A stretch of DNA of 58,566 bases. Source: Streptomyces sp. CB02959 (GTDB taxonomy: Bacteria; Actinomycetota; Actinomycetes; Streptomycetales; Streptomycetaceae). The position numbers and the translations under genes are program-made. The notes under the pieces were generated by a model. It was not told where the DNA came from. It searched no databases and was given only the letters and a program-made list of their open reading frames with translations. Positions 36,743-44,927 of the stretch are shown piece by piece; the first letter of the stretch is position 1, and every line of letters starts with the position of its first letter. The DNA lies in NCBI RefSeq assembly GCF_002803155.1, contig NZ_NNBP01000046.1, positions 1 through 58,566 on the forward strand, given 5' to 3'.

Positions 36743-37735
36743 TCAGGCTGTGATCGTCAGGACCTCGTCCACCGGTCGGCGCGGTGTGCGCGGCCCGCCG
36801 GGGCCGTAGCCGAGGCGGAGCACCATCTGTACGCAGCCGGTGCCGGAGAGCGGGTCGCGCAGCAGCCAGCGCAGGTCCGGCCATTCCAGGGCCTGGGTGG
36901 CGAAGGAGCTGACAAGCCCTTGGCGGGTGGCGAGCAGGAGGACGCGTTCCAGTGCCTGGCCGGCGCGGAGCCAGTCCGCGGGACCGTCGTGGGTGGTGCT
37001 GAGGGAGGCCAGTTGCGGCCGTTTCTCGAAGTCGGCGTAGGCGCGTCCGGGGACCGTGCGCCGGCCGGCGAAGTCACGCATCGGGGCCGCGCCGCCGCGT
37101 TTGGCCGGGCCGAAGGCATATTCCGGTATGCCGTCCGCGGGGGCGTCGGCGGAGTCGTCGTGGGTCCACCTCTGTTGTTCGACTTCCCGGCCGTCGTCCA
37201 TGCGGTCGTAGCCCTCGGCGTGCAGGATGAGGTCGAGTACCGCCTCACGGTGCGGAGTGGTCAAGAAGGCCAGCTGGGCCCCCTCGCGGGCCGCGGCTTC
37301 TACGAGGGCGGCGCGCGAGTCGTCCGGAATGCGCCGCTCGGTGAAGGGGTAGCGGCTGGTGTGCCGGACGGCGATGGCGGGCTGCAGAGCGGAGAGGGCC
37401 GCGTCCAGCGGCTCGTGCGGCACGTCGAGCCGTACGGAGGCCAGGAGCGTGGGGGTGTGGGGAGCCGGCAGCAGGGTGGTCACGGTGCAGTGGCCGGCGT
37501 GCGCGGCGGCGGCCCGGAGGTTGAGAAGGGCCGCCCCGCAGCCGAGGTGGAGTCCCCGGGTGGTGGGGTCGGCCAGCGGCATCGCGCGATCCAGGTCGGC
37601 GAACAGCAGCACGGTGCGTGATGCCCGCGCGTAGTCGAAGTGCCACGGCTGGGCGTTGTGCATCGAGGGCGCGGTGGTGGCTTCCGCCACGAGTGCCTTG
37701 ACGGCCGTGTCGTTGAGGGTGGGGTGGGTGAGCAC
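36743..37735 (-). CDS. Acg-type nitroreductase family protein
   Basis: A 330-residue protein of the Acg/Rv2032 group of the nitroreductase superfamily, with two related halves. The N-terminal signature TTAPSMHNAQPWHF (residues about 16-29) marks the flavin-binding part. The C-terminal half has FATQALEWPDLRWLL and LRLGYGPG-type ends. In mycobacteria Acg and Rv3131 are strongly DosR-induced; Acg is reported to lock FMN away rather than reduce nitro compounds. GTG 37735 has GGGAGG six bases upstream. The annotated upstream ATG would add an unlikely Pro/Arg leader across the DevR-like box region. Confidence 0.88.
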   Translation of the reverse strand: MLTHPTLNDTAVKALVAEATTAPSMHNAQPWHFDYARASRTVLLFADLDRAMPLADPTTRGLHLGCGAALLNLRAAAAHAGHCTVTTLLPAPHTPTLLASVRLDVPHEPLDAALSALQPAIAVRHTSRYPFTERRIPDDSRAALVEAAAREGAQLAFLTTPHREAVLDLILHAEGYDRMDDGREVEQQRWTHDDSADAPADGIPEYAFGPAKRGGAAPMRDFAGRRTVPGRAYADFEKRPQLASLSTTHDGPADWLRAGQALERVLLLATRQGLVSSFATQALEWPDLRWLLRDPLSGTGCVQMVLRLGYGPGGPRTPRRPVDEVLTITA

Positions 37736-37834
37736 CGGGGGCCTCCCGGGCGGATCGGACCATGCGCCCGGGCAGGGCGGACGGTGGAATCGGCAGGTGC
37801 CTCCAGCGTCACGGGAGTCCGTCGGAATCCTGAG

Positions 37835-37848
37835 GGGCCATACGGCCC
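37835..37848. promoter_or_regulatory. DevR/OsdR-like palindrome, site 5
   Basis: GGGCCATACGGCCC, extended by one G and C outside to 37834-37849. It lies between the divergent nitroreductase (start 37735) and CBS-BON (start 37988) genes, 100 and 140 bases away. Confidence 0.6.
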
Positions 37849-37987
37849 CTGACGCGGACCGGTCGGACCGCATCGGGACGGCCGGCCACGTGCGGGGGCC
37901 GAGTGGCTCATATCGGCGCGACGAGCGGGCCGGTCACGCTGGGGGGTGTGGCCGCGCCGCCGGCCGCCGTGGTGGAAGGAGCCGGAG

Positions 37988-38695
37988 ATGGAGCACCGCA
38001 CGATTGGTGAGCTGATGACCCGGAAGGTCGTGAGCGTGCAGCTCGACACCCCCTTCAAGGAGATCGCGCAGACGCTCGCCGACCACGCGGTGAGCGCCGT
38101 CCCGGTGCTCGACAGCCTCGGCCGGCCGGCCGGCATCGTTTCGGAGGCCGATCTGCTGCGGAAGGCGGCCGACCGGTCCGATCTGTCCGGGCGGACGCCG
38201 CTGCCGCACCTGGAGGCGTGGGAGAAGGCGCGGGCGGAGGGCCGTACCGCCGGAGAGCTGATGTCCGCTCCGGCGGTGTGTGCCCACCCGGAATGGACGG
38301 TGGTGGAGGCGGCGCGCCTGATGGAGGTGCAGCAGCTCAAGCGGCTTCCCGTGGTCGACGAGGCGGACGCCCTGCTGGGCATCGTCAGCCGCAGCGACCT
38401 GCTGCGCGTCTTCCTGCGCAAGGACCAGGCGATCCGGGAGGAGATCACCCGGGAAGTACTGGGGCGCACCGCACGCCTCGGTGCGGCGGGGGTGACAGCT
38501 GATGTCAATCGCGGTCAGGTCGCCCTGCACGGCACGGTGGCCGACCTGCTGCTGGTGCCCGTGCTGGTGCGGATGTGCGCGAGCGTCGACGGCGTGGTGT
38601 CGGTGTCCGAGGACCTGAAGCCGGCGCCGGCCACCGGCGGCCGGGCGGACGGGACCGACGAAGAACGAGCAGGGGAAGGCCGGTCGCCGTCATGA
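37988..38695 (+). CDS. CBS-pair protein with C-terminal BON domain
   Basis: A 235-residue protein. Two CBS motifs lie at about residues 8-60 and 88-140 (GIVSEADLLRKA; GIVSRSDLLRVF). A BON domain is at about 150-215, with the strand VTADVNRGQVALHG, and a short acidic tail follows. ATG 37988 follows GAAGGAGCC. It overlaps the downstream USP gene by four bases (ATGA), so the two are co-translated. It is the same family as the genes at 2501 and 56398. Confidence 0.92.
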   Translation: MEHRTIGELMTRKVVSVQLDTPFKEIAQTLADHAVSAVPVLDSLGRPAGIVSEADLLRKAADRSDLSGRTPLPHLEAWEKARAEGRTAGELMSAPAVCAHPEWTVVEAARLMEVQQLKRLPVVDEADALLGIVSRSDLLRVFLRKDQAIREEITREVLGRTARLGAAGVTADVNRGQVALHGTVADLLLVPVLVRMCASVDGVVSVSEDLKPAPATGGRADGTDEERAGEGRSPS

Positions 38696-39555
38696 AGAAC
38701 GTCGTCACCGTCGGTGTGGACGGGACGTCGCAGGCCCTGGCGGCAGCCCGGTGGGCGGCGCACGAGGCGCGGCTGCGGCAGTCCCGGCTGCGGATCCTGA
38801 CCGCCTGGCCGCCCCTCGCGGCAGGGCCGCGCGGCGCACCGTGGACGCCGGAGCCGCCGCACTGGCCGGACCGGATCATCGAAGAGGCCAGGTCGACGGT
38901 CGAGTCGACGGAGCCGGGGGTGCCCGTTGACGTGGCTCTGGTGCGCGAGCAGCCGCTGGAGGCCCTGGTCGAGGCCGCCGCGCAGGCGGATCTGCTGGTC
39001 CTGGGGTCGCGGGGGCTGGGCCCGGCGGCGCGTTTCGCGCTGGGCGAGACCGGCCTGGACCTGGTGCCGCGGATCACGATCCCGGTCGTCCTGGTCCGCT
39101 CCCGGCAGGACAGCCCCGCGGCCGAGAGCAGCAGCAGCGTCGCGGTCGGTGTCAGCCTGCACGCGCCCTGCGAAGGGCTGTTGGCCTTCGCCTTCGAGAC
39201 CGCCGCCCGGCGAGCCGTCCCGCTCTGCGCCGTACACGGCAGGAACCTGCCCCCGTTCGCCTACGACCGCGGCGGCGTCGTGGAACGGGCCGCCGCGGAA
39301 CAAGCCGAACTCCTCGCCCGCGAGGAGCTGTCCGAGGCGCTGCGCCCGTGGCGGGAGAAGTTCCGGGACGTGCGGGTGGAGGAGCAGGTGGTCATGGAGA
39401 GTCCGGCACCCGCCCTGCTGCACGGCGCGGCGGGCGCGCAGCTGCTGATCGTCGGCCGTCGGCATCTCGGCCGCGCGGTCCCGCGCATCGGCCATGTCGT
39501 CCACGCGGCCGTCCACCACGCCCCCTGCCCCGTGGCGATCGTGCCGCACGAGTAA
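38692..39555 (+). CDS. Tandem USP coupled to CBS-BON gene
   Basis: A 287-residue protein starting in the stop codon of the CBS-BON gene. Domain 1 motif is GSRGLGPAARFALGE, partly canonical. Domain 2 is GRRHLGRAVPRIG, degenerate, ending CPVAIVPHE. It is close to the frameshifted USP at 18989-19857 (shared VVTVG.DG start and VPHD/E end), so these are paralogues. Confidence 0.92.
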   Translation: MKNVVTVGVDGTSQALAAARWAAHEARLRQSRLRILTAWPPLAAGPRGAPWTPEPPHWPDRIIEEARSTVESTEPGVPVDVALVREQPLEALVEAAAQADLLVLGSRGLGPAARFALGETGLDLVPRITIPVVLVRSRQDSPAAESSSSVAVGVSLHAPCEGLLAFAFETAARRAVPLCAVHGRNLPPFAYDRGGVVERAAAEQAELLAREELSEALRPWREKFRDVRVEEQVVMESPAPALLHGAAGAQLLIVGRRHLGRAVPRIGHVVHAAVHHAPCPVAIVPHE

Positions 39556-39605
39556 TCCCACCACGCCAATCGGCCGGAGCCACGGGCAGAAGGGATGCGT
39601 ACACG

Positions 39606-40334
39606 ATGACAACCGACCGAGCAACCGGATCCGGCACCGAGCCGGCACCACACCGCAGCGACCTGGGCCGACGCGCCGCACAGCGCCGCCAGCAACTGGG
39701 CCTGACCCGCGAGGAGGTCGCCACCCGGGCCGCCGCCTCGCCCGGCTACCTCCAGTACGTCGAGGAGCACGGGGCCGAACCGAGCATCGGGTTCCTGCTA
39801 CGTCTGGCCGGTGCGCTCGACACCACGGTCGCCGAACTCACGGGCCGTACCGCCGACCTTCCACCAGGCTTCGGCAAGGCCGGCGCACACCCCGAGGTGC
39901 TGGCGCTCAGCCCCGACGAATGCCGGAAACTGCTCTCCACCCACGGCATCGGCAGGGTCGCCGTCACCCTCAACGACACCCCCGCCGTCTTCCCCGTCAA
40001 CTACACCGTCGTCGACGACGTGATCGCCTACCGCACCCAGGCGGGCTCCGGCCCCGCCGCAGCCGCCGGGCACGAGGCCGCACTGGAGGTGGACCGCATC
40101 GACGACGCGTACAGCCAGGGCTGGAGCGTACTGGCCGTCGGGCCCGCCGAGGTCGTCACCGGCTTCTACGCGTCCCGCAAGTTCGAAGAACAGGCGTACT
40201 CGGCGCCCTGGGTGGGCAGTGGCCGATACCAGTGGATCGCCATCCGACCGGCCCGCCTCAGCGGACGACGCATCCGGGTCCCCGGAGCGCCGACGCAGCC
40301 GACCGGCAGGACCGACCGCGGCGCGGACACGTGA
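39606..40334 (+). CDS. HTH-XRE / PNPOx-like fusion protein
   Basis: A 242-residue protein. Residues about 18-78 form an XRE-type helix-turn-helix (LGRRAAQRRQQLGLTREEVA followed by SPGYLQYVEE). Residues about 95-225 form a PNPOx-like split barrel (IGRVAVTLNDTPAVFPVNYT, then YSQGWSVLAVGPAEVV). The protein could be a DNA-binding regulator sensing a flavin or haem ligand. It is intact, with ATG 39606 about 50 bases after the USP stop, so it probably belongs to the CBS-BON/USP operon. The stand-alone relative is at 20072-20530. Confidence 0.88.
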   Translation: MTTDRATGSGTEPAPHRSDLGRRAAQRRQQLGLTREEVATRAAASPGYLQYVEEHGAEPSIGFLLRLAGALDTTVAELTGRTADLPPGFGKAGAHPEVLALSPDECRKLLSTHGIGRVAVTLNDTPAVFPVNYTVVDDVIAYRTQAGSGPAAAAGHEAALEVDRIDDAYSQGWSVLAVGPAEVVTGFYASRKFEEQAYSAPWVGSGRYQWIAIRPARLSGRRIRVPGAPTQPTGRTDRGADT

Positions 40335-40367
40335 GCCGGTCGACCATGCCGTGGACCCCATCGAGCC

Positions 40368-40820
40368 TCAGCGCGTCAACCGACCTGGGGAAGCTGCCCG
40401 CCCGGAGGTTCGGCGAGGACACCACGAAACCGCGCCGAGCAGCTCGGAAAGCCGTCGGGAGACGTCCATCAGCAGGTCGTCGAGCGCCACCACACCAACT
40501 AGCCGCCCGCCGTCGAGGACCGGAAGCCGGCGGACGGACGAGCGACGCATGGTGCGGTACGCGGCATCCACGTCGTCACCCGGGCAGACCGCATGGATCG
40601 GTACCGTCATCACCTCACCGACCGGGGTATCGGCGCTCCGCTCCGCGCCCAGACCGCGCACGGCCAGGTCCCGGTCGGTGACCATGCCGAGAACCGTCTC
40701 ACCGGAAACGACCGCCACACACCCGACGGTGTGCTGCTGCATCAGTCGCGCTGTCTCCCCCAAGGTGGCATCGGGAGCAACCGTGACCACCGGCGTACGC
40801 ATCACATCCCGAACCCGCAT
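40368..40820 (-). CDS. CBS-pair protein
   Basis: A 150-residue protein with two CBS motifs (GMVTDRDLAVRGL; GVVALDDLLMDVS) and a short basic tail. ATG 40820 gives MRVRDVMRTPVVTV, the common start of small CBS proteins; longer upstream frames are unlikely. It is a paralogue of 9403-9849. It is convergent with the HTH-PNPOx gene and has a DevR-like site 58 bases before its start. Confidence 0.9.
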   Translation of the reverse strand: MRVRDVMRTPVVTVAPDATLGETARLMQQHTVGCVAVVSGETVLGMVTDRDLAVRGLGAERSADTPVGEVMTVPIHAVCPGDDVDAAYRTMRRSSVRRLPVLDGGRLVGVVALDDLLMDVSRRLSELLGAVSWCPRRTSGRAASPGRLTR

Positions 40821-40877
40821 GGCCGGCCTCCTCACCACGTCGAACCCACTGTCGCGCGGCAGCGCCGGCGAAACTGT

Positions 40878-40891
40878 GGGCCGGTCGTCCC
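40878..40891. promoter_or_regulatory. DevR/OsdR-like palindrome, site 6
   Basis: GGGCCGGTCGTCCC, 58 bases upstream of the CBS gene that starts at 40820. Confidence 0.5.
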
Positions 40892-40909
40892 CGCCGAGCG
40901 CCGAAAGGC

Positions 40910-40927
40910 CCACGGCCTCGGCCGTGG
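40910..40927. repeat. Perfect inverted repeat, eight-base arms
   Basis: CCACGGCC and GGCCGTGG separated by TC. A possible operator in the divergent promoter region. Confidence 0.4.
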
Positions 40928-41124
40928 ACAGGCCCAGGAACGGCTGCGGACGGCAGCGGAACGGCCTCTCGGACCGAAGAAGCTGGGCCGTCCGGTCCTG
41001 TGCCCAGGCGTTCCGAACTGATGCGCTGGGAGTCAGGCCGACGCGGACTCGCAGGTGTCCCGCCGGTGGGACTGCCCCATACCTCACCAGCGTGTTGGGC
41101 AGCAGCGTGGAAGGAACGGCCGCC

Positions 41125-42489
41125 ATGTCCGAGACCACGACCACCGATCTGTACGAAGTGACGATGGCGCTCTCCTATCTACGTGAGCGGATGACGGAGC
41201 CGGCCACCTTCAGCTGTTTCGTCCGCCAACTGCCGCCCGACCGGGGATTCCTGGTGTGCGCCGGCGTCGAGTCGGTCCTGAGCTACCTGTCCCGGTACCG
41301 CGTCAGCCTCGATGACGCCAGGGCCTTCGCGGAGGCGTTGGGACGTCCGGTCCGCGATCTGATGCCGCTGGTGGGGACGTGTTTCACCGGTACAGTGCGC
41401 GCGGTACCCGAGGGTCGCGTGGTCCTGGCCGGGGAGCCGCTGCTGGAGGTCACCGCTCCCCTGCCGGAGGCGCAACTCGTCGAGACGTGCGTACTGAACC
41501 ACCTCAGCCACCAGACCATGGTGGCCTCCAAGTGCGTCCGGTGCGTCCTCGCCGCCGACGGACATGCGATCGTGGACTTCTCGCTGCGCCGCACCCACGG
41601 GACTGCCGCCGGCTTGCAGGTGGCCCGGCTCGCCGCGCTCACCGGTTTCGCGGGCACCAGCAATGTCGCCACGGCCCGCGCCCTGAACTTCCCCGCGGTC
41701 GGCACCATGGCGCACTCCTACGTCGAGGCGTTCGAGAACGAGGAGGCTGCCTTCACCGCCTTCGCCCGGTGCCATCCCGGCCCGGTCACGCTCCTGGTGG
41801 ACACCTACGACACCGTGTCGGGGGTCGCTGCCGCCGCCCGTGTCCTGCGCGCGCTGGACCGCGCCGACGGCTCGGCGGTCCGCCTGGACAGCGGTGACCT
41901 CAAGGAGTTGTCCTTCCGTGCCCGGGCCGTCCTCGATGCCGCCGGGCTCCCGCAGGTACGCATCGTGGCCAGCGGGGGCCTGGACGAGTTCGCCGTGCAC
42001 GACCTCGTGTCGGCGAAGGCGCCCATCGACGTGTACGCCGTCGGGACCCGGGTGGGGGTCAGTGCGGACGCCCCGTACCTGGATACCGCGTACAAGCTCG
42101 TCGAGTACGCCGGGCGCCCGGTGATGAAGCTGTCGTCGGCGAAGGTGACGGCTCCCGGCTGTAAGCAGGTCTTCCGGCGCCGAGGCTGTGCCGATGTGAT
42201 CGGCCTGGCCGACGAGCCCCCGCTGCCGGGCAGTACGCCACTGTTGCGGACGGTGCTGCGAGGCGGGGCGCGGTGCACGTCGCCGCTGCCGTTGGAAGAC
42301 GCCCGGCGGCAACTCGCCGCCGAGGTGGCGCAACTTCCGGCCACCGCCCGGGAGATCAGATCGCCGGTACCAGTACAAGCCACCGTGTCCGGGCCACTCG
42401 CGACGCTGACGGGCCGGGTGCGGCGCCGGATCGAACGAGAGGTGCGCGGTCCGTCCCGGGTGGAGCGCCCGGGACGGGTGTCCGGTTGA
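41125..42489 (+). CDS. pncB: Nicotinate phosphoribosyltransferase
   Basis: A 454-residue type II phosphoribosyltransferase that makes nicotinate mononucleotide in the NAD salvage pathway. The N-terminal TTDLYEVTMALSYL is diagnostic. It is followed by FSLRRTHGTAAGLQVAR and TSNVATARALNFPAVGTMAH around the active-site histidine, VRLDSGDLKELS, and the phosphate-binding IVASGGLDEF. ATG 41125 lies about eight bases after GGAAGGAAC. The length and motifs are complete. A Streptomyces genome normally has another copy, so this one may serve NAD supply under stress (inference). Confidence 0.93.
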   Translation: MSETTTTDLYEVTMALSYLRERMTEPATFSCFVRQLPPDRGFLVCAGVESVLSYLSRYRVSLDDARAFAEALGRPVRDLMPLVGTCFTGTVRAVPEGRVVLAGEPLLEVTAPLPEAQLVETCVLNHLSHQTMVASKCVRCVLAADGHAIVDFSLRRTHGTAAGLQVARLAALTGFAGTSNVATARALNFPAVGTMAHSYVEAFENEEAAFTAFARCHPGPVTLLVDTYDTVSGVAAAARVLRALDRADGSAVRLDSGDLKELSFRARAVLDAAGLPQVRIVASGGLDEFAVHDLVSAKAPIDVYAVGTRVGVSADAPYLDTAYKLVEYAGRPVMKLSSAKVTAPGCKQVFRRRGCADVIGLADEPPLPGSTPLLRTVLRGGARCTSPLPLEDARRQLAAEVAQLPATAREIRSPVPVQATVSGPLATLTGRVRRRIEREVRGPSRVERPGRVSG

Positions 42490-42523
42490 CGGAGCCCGGG
42501 CATCGCGGGCGGCACGGGTTCGT

Positions 42524-42985
42524 TCAGGACAGGGTTGGTTGGCGGCTCGCGCCCGCGCCGCCCGGATCGATCAGCCGGTACCGGGTGGCCAACAATCGAC
42601 GGGCAACGACATCAAGAACCCGGTGGGCCACCGCCAGCCCGAGGACCGGGTCCGCTTCGCACAGCACGCGCACCTCCGTCGCGTCGAACTCGTGGGCCCG
42701 GACGAGGGTGAACGCCTCCGCGCCCATCCGCCAGCGGTACGGCGGCACCAGCCACGACCAGCCCAGCAGATCCCCCGGGCCCAGCAGATCGACGACCGCC
42801 GGCCGCCGCCCCGCCAACCGTACGTCGAGGTTCACCGAACCGGTCCGGATGATCCAGAACTGGTCGGCGGCACCGCCCTCCTCGAAGATGCGGGTACCTT
42901 CCGGAATGGTCACCTCGTGGGCGAATGCCAGCAGGTGTTCCCTCCCGTTGAGCGGAAGTCCCTTGAGCAGTGGTGTGGTGCCCAT
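42524..42985 (-). CDS. Crp-like cyclic-nucleotide-binding-fold protein without HTH
   Basis: A 153-residue protein that is just a cNMP-binding beta-roll. It has IPEGTRIFEEGGAADQFWII, then LLGPGDLLGWSWLVPPYRWR in the place of the phosphate-binding cassette, and a C-terminal helix pair. The Arg and Glu pattern of a true cAMP pocket is replaced by GWSWL, so the ligand may differ. No DNA-binding domain follows. A clear paralogue sits inside the hydrogenase operon (52759-53238). ATG 42985 is the start. The role is unknown. Confidence 0.85.
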   Translation of the reverse strand: MGTTPLLKGLPLNGREHLLAFAHEVTIPEGTRIFEEGGAADQFWIIRTGSVNLDVRLAGRRPAVVDLLGPGDLLGWSWLVPPYRWRMGAEAFTLVRAHEFDATEVRVLCEADPVLGLAVAHRVLDVVARRLLATRYRLIDPGGAGASRQPTLS

Positions 42986-43076
42986 GGCCGTCCTCCTCGT
43001 CACCGGCCCCGTCCTCCGGGCGGCGCCGCCGCGGCATCGCCCGCTGGAGGCCCCCGCCGCCGAAGGCCATGAACGT

Positions 43077-43100
43077 GCCGGCTCGCACAGGCGAGCCGGC
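43077..43100 (+). terminator. Strong 10-bp hairpin followed by TTT
   Basis: GCCGGCTCGC, ACAG, GCGAGCCGGC is a perfect stem with a four-base loop, then TTT on the plus strand. This looks like an intrinsic terminator for plus-strand RNA, yet it lies about 90 bases upstream of a minus-strand start. Confidence 0.65.
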
Positions 43101-43254
43101 TTTCGTGACCGAGGAGGACCGCCCACTTCTCGCGGACCCTGAATGCGCGGTGCGCGGCCTCGCTCCGCTCCTCCGCGTCTGCCCGTCCTCCCCGTCACTT
43201 TCAGTGAAGCGCCCGGCGACTTCGAAGGAAAGTTCCGGTCGGTCCCCGACCCAT

Positions 43255-43268
43255 GGGCCGAACGACCC
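43255..43268. promoter_or_regulatory. DevR/OsdR-like palindrome, site 7
   Basis: GGGCCGAACGACCC, about 90 bases upstream of the DUF1918-USP operon. Its spacer and left arm match site 8. Confidence 0.55.
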
Positions 43269-43356
43269 TTCGGCCGGGCGAGTCGCCCCATAACCCACTG
43301 ACGTCTCCTGTGACAGGTTCAGGACTGGGCACGAGTGCACAAGCGAGGTGAGGGCG

Positions 43357-43593
43357 GTGCAGGCACACCTGGGCGATCAGCTCGTGGTCGCGTCGCCGGC
43401 CACCGGAACCACCCGGCGGGACGGGGAAGTCGTCGGACTGCACCACGAAGACGGTACCCCTCCCTACGACGTCCGCTGGTCGGACACCGATCGGATCTCG
43501 CTCTTCTTCCCCGGCCCCGACACCCACATCCGGCACCTGAACTGCCCTGCGGGAGCCGGCCCTTCGCACACCGACGCTCCGCAGGAGGCATGA
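43357..43593 (+). CDS. DUF1918 protein
   Basis: A 78-residue protein with the DUF1918 pattern: GDQLVVASPATGTTRRDGEV, then the strand PPYDVRWSDTD and a final LFFPGPDTHI. It is a small SH3-like barrel of unknown function, found in actinobacteria beside USP and CBS genes. GTG 43357 is preferred over GTG 43348 because a GAGG site is eight bases upstream. The next USP gene follows at once. Confidence 0.85.
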   Translation: MQAHLGDQLVVASPATGTTRRDGEVVGLHHEDGTPPYDVRWSDTDRISLFFPGPDTHIRHLNCPAGAGPSHTDAPQEA

Positions 43594-43594
43594 C

Positions 43595-44446
43595 ATGGGC
43601 GGCTCGGTCCTCGTCGGGCTGGACGGCACCGGCAACAGTGAGCCGGCGGTGCGCTGGGGCGCCGAGGAGGCGGCCGTCCGCAACCTCCCGCTGCACCTCC
43701 TGCACTCCTGGGTCTCCCAGCCGTGGTCGGTCTCCCTCGTACCGGAGGACGCCGACCGGCGCCGGTACGGAACCGAAGTGCTCCGGCGGGCCGAAGCCAC
43801 GGCCAGGGATCTGCATCCGGGGATTCCGGTGAAGGTCGAGCAGGTCGCCGAGGAGGCCGCGGACGCGCTGGCGGAACGCAGCGGGGAGTGCACGCTGCTG
43901 GTGCTCGGATCGCGCGGGCACGACAGCATCGCCGGCTTCCTGCTGGGCTCGGTGAGCCTGCGCGTACTGGGCCGCGCGAAGTGCCCCGTGGTCACCGTCC
44001 GCGAGGAGGAGTCGTCCGTCGGCCCCGGCCCCGAGATCGTCGTCGGCGTGCAGGAGCCGGGCACAGAAGCTGACGCGGTGCTCGACTACGCGTTCACCAC
44101 GGCCTCCGTACACCACGCTCGCCTGCACGCCGTACGCGCCCGAACAACCGCCACCGCAGTCGGCACCGACGCTGCCCGGCCGCAGGGCGAGGCGGAGTCC
44201 ACGACGGCCGAGCGGGAGGCGCTCTCCGCAAGCCTCGCCCCATGGCGTGAGAAGTTCCCGGACGTCCGGGTGATCGAGGAGGTGCTCGACGGCCGGGCCG
44301 TGCCCTCGCTTCTGAGTGCCTGTGCGCGGGCCGGGCTGCTGGTCATCGGGCGCCGGACGCAGCGCACACCGCTGCCCCTCGGGCCGGCCGTACTCGCCGT
44401 GCTGCACCACTCACGCTGCCCGGTCGCGGTCGTGCCGCGGACGTGA
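43595..44446 (+). CDS. Tandem USP
   Basis: A 283-residue protein. Domain 1 has an intact nucleotide motif (GSRGHDSIAGFLLGS); domain 2 is degenerate (GRRTQRTPLPLGPA), ending CPVAVVPRT. Its start lies two bases after the DUF1918 stop, so the two genes form an operon. The V-type ATPase genes begin about 95 bases downstream on the same strand and may be read through from here. Confidence 0.92.
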   Translation: MGGSVLVGLDGTGNSEPAVRWGAEEAAVRNLPLHLLHSWVSQPWSVSLVPEDADRRRYGTEVLRRAEATARDLHPGIPVKVEQVAEEAADALAERSGECTLLVLGSRGHDSIAGFLLGSVSLRVLGRAKCPVVTVREEESSVGPGPEIVVGVQEPGTEADAVLDYAFTTASVHHARLHAVRARTTATAVGTDAARPQGEAESTTAEREALSASLAPWREKFPDVRVIEEVLDGRAVPSLLSACARAGLLVIGRRTQRTPLPLGPAVLAVLHHSRCPVAVVPRT

Positions 44447-44540
44447 GCCGCCGTGCCTCCCCGAGCGCCGTCACCCGCACCGCGGAGAGACTGGAAGCAG
44501 AACCGCACCGGCGGCACGGTCTACGGAAGGAGGATCGGCC

Positions 44541-44927
44541 ATGGCCGGGTTGCGTGATCTCCTGATGCGCTTCCGTCCGGTCAGCACCCCGGGCCCGGCG
44601 GCCACCGGCGTACCCGCCGACCGCACCGCAGAGCTGGCCGCAGAATTGACGCCGTCGCTGGCCCGCCTGGACAGCACGGCCGCTGAAGCGGAAGCCGTTC
44701 GGGCCGCGGCACGCCGCGAGGCCGACCGCATCCGCCGGGACGCCGCCCGCCGCGCGGAGGTCATCACGGCCCGTGCAAGCGCCCGCTCCGAGCGCGTCAC
44801 CGAGCACCCACTGGGCGGGGTGATCGGCGCGGCCGGCGGCCGGAGCGCGGACCTGAGCCTGGACGCCGTGGCCCTCCGCGTGCTCGATGACGCCAGTGCC
44901 GGGATCGAGTCGTTGTGGCAGCCCTGA
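44541..44927 (+). CDS. Small coiled-coil protein of the V-type ATPase operon
   Basis: A 128-residue protein. Residues about 45-90 are an Ala/Arg/Glu-rich helix (EAEAVRAAARREADRIRRDA) like the first part of V-type subunits E, G or H, the peripheral stalk. The remaining 35 residues are short and do not form the globular end of subunit E. A strong AAGGAGG ribosome site precedes ATG 44541. The gene overlaps the subunit A start by 13 bases. A reduced stalk or a replacement partner of the ATPase head is the best guess; the homology is weak. Confidence 0.7.
   Translation: MAGLRDLLMRFRPVSTPGPAATGVPADRTAELAAELTPSLARLDSTAAEAEAVRAAARREADRIRRDAARRAEVITARASARSERVTEHPLGGVIGAAGGRSADLSLDAVALRVLDDASAGIESLWQP

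Larger units (their letters stand above)
40821..41124. other. Divergent region, CBS / nicotinate phosphoribosyltransferase
   Basis: About 300 bases. It holds a DevR-like site at 40878-40891 and a perfect eight-base-arm inverted repeat at 40910-40927 (CCACGGCC, TC, GGCCGTGG). No gene is seen. Confidence 0.5.
42986..43356. other. Divergent region, cNMP-fold / DUF1918
   Basis: About 370 bases containing a strong hairpin at 43077-43100 and a DevR-like site at 43255-43268. No gene is seen. Confidence 0.5.
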
